Shown piece by piece: positions 59,252-64,000 of a stretch of DNA of 64,000 bases. The stretch covers positions 112,358,313 to 112,422,312 of the forward strand of contig NC_089225.1 of the NCBI RefSeq assembly GCF_963924675.1. Reading direction: 5' to 3'. The notes below the pieces were generated by a model. The model saw nothing but the letters and a program-made list of their open reading frames with translations, did no database searches and was not told where the DNA came from. This stretch comes from Phocoena phocoena (lineage: Eukaryota; Chordata; Mammalia; Artiodactyla; Phocoenidae). How positions within the stretch are numbered: position 1 is the first letter of the stretch; every line of letters begins with the position of its first letter. Both the position numbers and the translations under genes were made by a program.

Positions 59252-59602
59252 GGGACTCCCCTGGTGGTGCATTTGTTAAGAATCCACCTGCCAATGCAGG
59301 GGACATGGGTTCGAGCCCTGGTACAGGAAGATCCCACATGCCGTGGAGCAACTAAGCTCGTGAACCACAACTACTGAGCCTGCGCTCTAGAGCTCGCGAG
59401 CCACAGCTACTGAGCCCGCGTGCCACAACTACTGAAGCCTGCACGCCTAGAGCCCGTGCTCCACAACAAGAGAAGCCACCACGATGAGAAGCCCGCGCAC
59501 CGCAATGAAGAGCAGCCCCCGCTCACCACAACTAGAGAAAGCCCGCATTCAAAAAGGAAGACCCAACATGGCCAAAAATTAAAAATAAATTAATTAATTA
59601 AT
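59252..59602 (+). mobile_element. CHR-1-type long SINE, sense
   Basis: GGGACTCCCCTGGTGGTGCA, GGTTCGAGCCCTGGTACAGG, CCACAACTACTGAAGCC-type units, GACCCAACATGGCCAAAAAT and an AATT-rich tail. It lies only 13 bases after the preceding SINE. Confidence 0.93.
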
Positions 59603-60106
59603 GTGATACAAAAATGACAATGGAGGTGGGTCAAGAGAATGACTTAAATATTAAAGGCCTTAGAGAGGTGTGGAGAAAGCTGATGGAGCAGTTTTGCAAA
59701 CCTGCCCCTCTTTCTTGGGCAAGTCAAGCATGCTGGGCTGGACGTCACATCACGCTGGCCAACCTCATGGCTGCTGAGACCCCAGTCAATGCTTGATGGA
59801 GTCTTTGTTCTGAGAATCTGCAGGTGGCACCAGCCCCAAGAAAATGATGGCTCCTGGTTCCTGGAGCTGCACTTGGAGCTCCGCCCACGATGGCCTGGCA
59901 GCCTGGATCACTTGAATCCACCCGGGCTCTGCTTAGGAGGGATGATGAGGGACACCAGGGCCCGAAACCCACACGGCTACAGGCTCTAAGTATACAGCTG
60001 CAACTTGAAGAACACAGACCTCACAGCGGATGCTATCAAGGCCTTCTCTGGCTCTCCTGGGGTGGTTACAGGTGCACCCCACACCTGGAGCAGGGAAGGG
60101 GCTGGA

Positions 60107-60109
60107 CGT

Positions 60110-60141
<32 letters not shown>
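60107..60141 (+). repeat. (TG)n microsatellite
   Basis: ACGTACGTGTGTGTG continued by about 12 further TG units, then TTTGGCGGTGG. Confidence 0.95.
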
Positions 60142-60144
<3 letters not shown>

Positions 60145-60519
60145 GCGGTGGGGTGAGGGGAGATGGGCGGGAAGGATAGGGCAGTCCATTGTTTGCAAGT
60201 AGCAAGCAGATCTCTCTTTAGGATGGAGAGAATTAGCTCTGGCACCACCTCTTTCTATGCTTTGAGAAAACCACTACCATCAGCCTTTTGTTACAAACCC
60301 TCAAAGCTGCTCCCAAAATTCTTCTCGGGGGCAGCCTGGCCGCAGGAGCCTCACAGGTTCTGGAGTGGAGTGAACTTGGGGTTGGCTGAGCCAGAGCTGT
60401 GGCTGAGGTTTTTGTCTCCCCTTCCTCAGGCGAGAGTAGGTGACTCTGTGTGTGAATTGAGATCACCTTGACCTTGAACTGTGGCTTGTTCTGGAGGATC
60501 TTGAGTGTTTTGCCAGGGA

Positions 60520-60830
60520 GGGGCGACACAGTAAACACACATCCACCCATACAACGGACAACCATGTAGCCACTAAAAAGAACAGGGCAGATGCGTGAAT
60601 ACTGATAAGTGAAAAGAGTATAACAATATGATCCCATTTGTGCACTGAAAATGTCTAGAAGGTCAAACTGGAAACTTAACAGTGGTTGCCTTTGGGGGAC
60701 AGTTACTGGGGACTGGCTTAGGAAGGGAACTCGTGTACCCTCTTAAACTGTTAGAATATTATATGTTCATGTATTACATAATATTTCATGTGTAACATTA
60801 TAACTTTTAAAATCTAACCAAACCAAACGG
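60520..60830 (+). mobile_element. old L1 3' fragment, sense
   Basis: CAACCATGTAGCCACTAAAA, GTATAACAATATGATCCCAT and AACAGTGGTTGCCTTTGGGG follow sense L1 3' text. Confidence 0.7.
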
Positions 60831-61144
60831 GGTCCAAAAGTTAAAAATGATACCAGCAACGCTTTTCACACCGGTTAATGGTACAAGGATGCTCCAAGCA
60901 AGCATCCTTTCAACAAGCCAGGTTCCAGCCCTGCCTCCCCCTCCTCCAGGTCCCTGGGCCCAGTTCTGAGTCCCAGCGTGGCCCATAGGGACTTTAGCTA
61001 CCATAATCCCATCTGCACTCCCACGTCACCCCAAATGAACACATAACTTAACACAAAATAGCATGTTCACCACCTGAAGACAAATTTCTTCCCTATGTCT
61101 TTCACCTATTTTCCAATTCCAGTTGACCTGTATTCCCGAGGCCC

Positions 61145-61690
61145 TCTGCATCAGCTACCTATCGCTGTGTAACAAAGCACCACAAACTCACAGTGCGAAC
61201 AACAGATGTTTCTTATCTGGTCATAGGCCAGGCATGGCCTCACTGGGTCCTCTGAGACTGCAGCATCTCACAAGCCCATAATACAGGCGTTGGCCGGGCT
61301 GCATTCTCATCTGGAGGCCTAACTGAGGAAGGACCTGCTTCCAAGCGCATTCAGGTTGTTGGCAGAATTCATCTTCTTTTGGCTGAGTGACTGAGGGTGC
61401 TGCATTTTGCTGGCTGTCGACTGGAGGTCCCCCGCCCCCGTCAGGTCCTTGCTAGGTTCCTTGCTAAGTGAACTTCCAGAACGTGTCTCCTTACTTTATC
61501 AAGCCAGCAAGGAGACTCTCCAGTGTGTGCTAGTAAGACAGTCTTACACAGCTACATCCTAACGTAGTCATGGGGGTTACACACCATCACCTTCCCCATA
61601 TTCTACGGGTATAAAGCAAGCCACCAGTTCCACCCACCCTCAAGGGGAGGGGATTATGCATTACAAGGCATGAACTTGGGGCCACCCTAG
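61145..61690 (-). mobile_element. probable ancient LTR/MaLR-like repeat, antisense
   Basis: ATCGCTGTGTAACAAAGCAC, GGTCATAGGCCAGGCATGGC, CTGCAGCATCTCACAAGCCC and TTTTGGCTGAGTGACTGAGG resemble a common ancient mammalian LTR text. Family not settled. Confidence 0.45.
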
Positions 61691-62559
61691 GGTCTGTCTG
61701 CCGCACTCCCCACGAGGAGATTTTGGAGCTGCCTCTGGGAGGGCCCTTGGGGAAGAGTTCTGGGGTGCTACACGGCAAGCGTCAGGGGAGCCTTGCAGTG
61801 TTTGTGCCTTGGCAGGCTCTCAGGTTCACAGCGGCGTGCCGAGAAAGGCATTTAGCATAGTAAGATCAAAAGGCTGCATCCTAGCCAAAACTTTTGCCAA
61901 GTAAGATTATGCGTGATATTATTGGTGGCCCCGAGTTGTGCAGTGCACACCTGCACAACTCTCCCTGGCAGCCCGGAATCACACCTGTGGATGAGAGGCT
62001 TTTTCAGAGCCTTACCTCTCTGAGGAGTAATATCTGGTCCGACTCCAGTTCCACCAATGGACCATATGTCTGTACAGCTGAGTTTACTTTACACTACACC
62101 CTCTTTCCTAGCTAGTCCTTGACTTTTCTATTCCTCAAACACATCCAGAAAGCTTGAAAGATTTTCTCTGGGATTTTTGACTGTTTTTACCCAAGGCATC
62201 CAAAACTCACAGCTTCTGAGTGTTTATTTTCTCCCACTGCTGGGTGGGTCTCTAGAAATGGAGCATCAAAGTGAGTTGGAGTCTCCAATGAAAATCCTGA
62301 TCCTTCCAGAGCAATGACCGTTACAGCTGTCACACGGATGGGGACAGCCCACTGCCACAATACATCTCAGTTGCAATGTCACAATTACATGCTATGACAT
62401 TGACATTATGATATAAAACCTCAGGTTGTTAAATTATTCCCAGACGTTTGGCACCGCCCAAGACTGCTGTTCAATTAACAATAAACATACAAGGTGCAGA
62501 ATTTCAGGACAGCAGTCCTTTTTCTTGTGTCATCCTTAATTCTTATAATTCACGACAAT

Positions 62560-62735
62560 GCCACGCATTTATTGAGCACTTACCATGTTTTACATATTTC
62601 TCCCAATGGTCTTCTAAGACAGGCACAATTATAAATACCAATTTACAGATGGAAAGATGAAAAACTGTGGCTTGAAGAGGCTTAGACCCTTGTCAAGGCA
62701 AGGCTGAGCCGGGACGGCAAGGTCTGTCTGGCACA
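62560..62735 (-). repeat. MIR, antisense
   Basis: GCATTTATTGAGCACTTACC, ACAGATGGAAAGATGAAAAA and CCCTTGTCAAGGCAAGGCTG. Confidence 0.85.
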
Positions 62736-63160
62736 GAGCCTTGTTCCACCTGCAGGACACCGATACCTGTGCGTTATGAGCGCAAACCCCTCACCTGGAC
62801 CTGTGTGGGCAGCGCCCCTGGGTTGCCCCCATCCTGCGGTGACTGGTTAACGCTGACATGCATCTCTGCAACCTGCATGAGCGTCGGCCGCCGGAACTAC
62901 ACACAGCCCACCACTAATGGGTGGAAAACCAGGCGGGACACCTTTAGTTTTCATGGATTAATAGCGCCTGCTTCGCACTCCCTGGTGTAATGATTTCTGC
63001 CAGCTCTAACTTTTTTTTTTTAACATATGTGACGCCAAATGATAACAGGCTCAGTAAAAAAGCGACCCCTACCCCAAAAAAGCAACCCAAACCTGGCCCT
63101 CAGTTTCCCAAGCAAAATTTCCATTTTGACTTTGCCCACCTGGAGTCCTGTTCTTCCATA

Positions 63161-63283
63161 GCTTTTTTTTTTTTTTTTTTGGCTGCGCCATGCGGGATCT
63201 TAGTTCTCCAACCAGGGGTCAAACCTGCGCCCCCTGCACTGGAAGCACAGAGTCTTAACCCCTGGACCGCCAGGGGAGTCCCC
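63161..63283 (-). mobile_element. CHR-class short SINE, antisense
   Basis: Poly-T, GGCTGCGCCATGCGGGATCT, CCAACCAGGGGTCAAACCTG and GACCGCCAGGGGAGTCC. The target duplication CTTCCATAGCTTT / CTTCCACAGCTTT flanks it. Confidence 0.9.
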
Positions 63284-64000
63284 TTCCACAGCTTTCGTGT
63301 GTTCACCTTTGACCCGGGACAGGGGAGCTGCTGGCCAAGGGCACTGCCCCCACTGTGTCCCTCCCCTGCATGTTTCCTCCCCCCAGGCTTGGTCACTGTG
63401 CTCCCTCCCGGGTCTGCAGGCCCACCCAACCCTAGGCCTCCAAGCACTCTTGCCTCTACTTCTGAGGAAGAACGCGGGGGACTCTCCTAGAGAACTTGGA
63501 AGTGGCAAAGATCAAGAACCTCCCTGCTTTCAGGGCACCTGGCAGAGGCCAGGCAGGGGGGCTATTGGGAAGCCCGGCCCCTGCCGCTGGGGTTCATTTC
63601 AGGAAGGTGAAGGGCCAGGAGACTCAATTCCTTGGGCCCCAGCCTTAGAGAAGAAATGAATTTTGTGCTCAAAAATGTCTGTCTCAGCACATGTCTAGTC
63701 CTACAAACCTGTGACCCCCAAGAAGGGCCCTTTGTGCCTCCCAGGGCTACGGAGGAGGGACCAGCCCTCTCCCAGGCTTCTTGAATTCTGCAGCCCTGCT
63801 CCTCCCCACTTACCCCCCCGTCACTCTCAGCAGATAGCCTGGCTTCCTACGTGAGCAGATAGCCTGGCTTCCTACGTGACTGACGCACAGCAGGGGCCGT
63901 CCCCCGCACCTTGCCTTCCCTGTCACTGTGGCCTTCTGCTTAAAGCCCCACCCTCTCCTGTCAAGGACATCCCATAAGCCATGATCCTCTAGCTCTCTCT
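63284..64000. other. terminal intergenic stretch
   Basis: GC-rich unique sequence except for the 25 bp duplication. The next gene is not reached within the window. Confidence 0.5.
63830..63879 (+). repeat. exact 25 bp tandem duplication
   Basis: The 25-base unit beginning GCAGATAGCCTGGCTTCC occurs at 63830-63854 and again at 63855-63879 without a mismatch. Confidence 0.97.

Overview
This window is mammalian nuclear DNA, most likely from a cetacean. The clearest lineage marker is a set of about fourteen tRNA-derived SINEs of the CHR class (the cetacean/hippo/ruminant family). Several are the short GC-rich form, in antisense beginning GCGGTACGCGGGCCTCTC and ending CCACCAGGGAAGCCC, which I associate with whales and dolphins. 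Cetartiodactyl-type L1 3' ends and ancient mammalian MIR, L2 and MaLR LTR copies fit the same picture. The species cannot be named from this sequence alone.

Only one protein-coding gene can be supported: RAMP1, on the plus strand. RAMP1 is the single-pass accessory protein that pairs with the calcitonin receptor-like receptor (CLR) to form the CGRP receptor. The window starts inside intron 1. Exon 2 is at 11778-11916, intron 2 spans about 34.1 kb, and the last coding exon with the stop codon is at 45987-46242. Together the two exons encode residues 19-148 with no indel relative to the human protein as I recall it. The signal-peptide exon lies upstream of the window.

Region by region: 1-11777 is intron 1, with one 80-81 bp tandem array built on a SINE/L1 junction at 2.7-3.1 kb. 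Intron 2 (11917-45986) holds a nearly complete mariner transposon at 14.6-15.9 kb abutting an AT-rich tandem array, a complex TCTA-type VNTR with a 107 bp higher-order period at 27.6-28.2 kb, several nested L1/SINE insertions, and GC-rich stretches near 37.5-38.1 kb. After the gene, 46243-64000 is intergenic. It has a CpG island at about 47.28-47.94 kb, two MaLR LTRs (one split by two SINEs at the same target site), more L1 and SINE copies, and a perfect 16 bp-arm palindrome at 58.28 kb.

I found no unusual multi-gene system, CRISPR array, bacterial-type operon or intact transposase. The most useful observations are the lineage-specific residues in RAMP1 (drug-selectivity site 74, cytoplasmic tail, extra cysteine) and the structural history of the repeats. 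Most long open frames are GC-rich artefacts in introns. Repeat family names come from recognition by eye; a RepeatMasker run would refine them.
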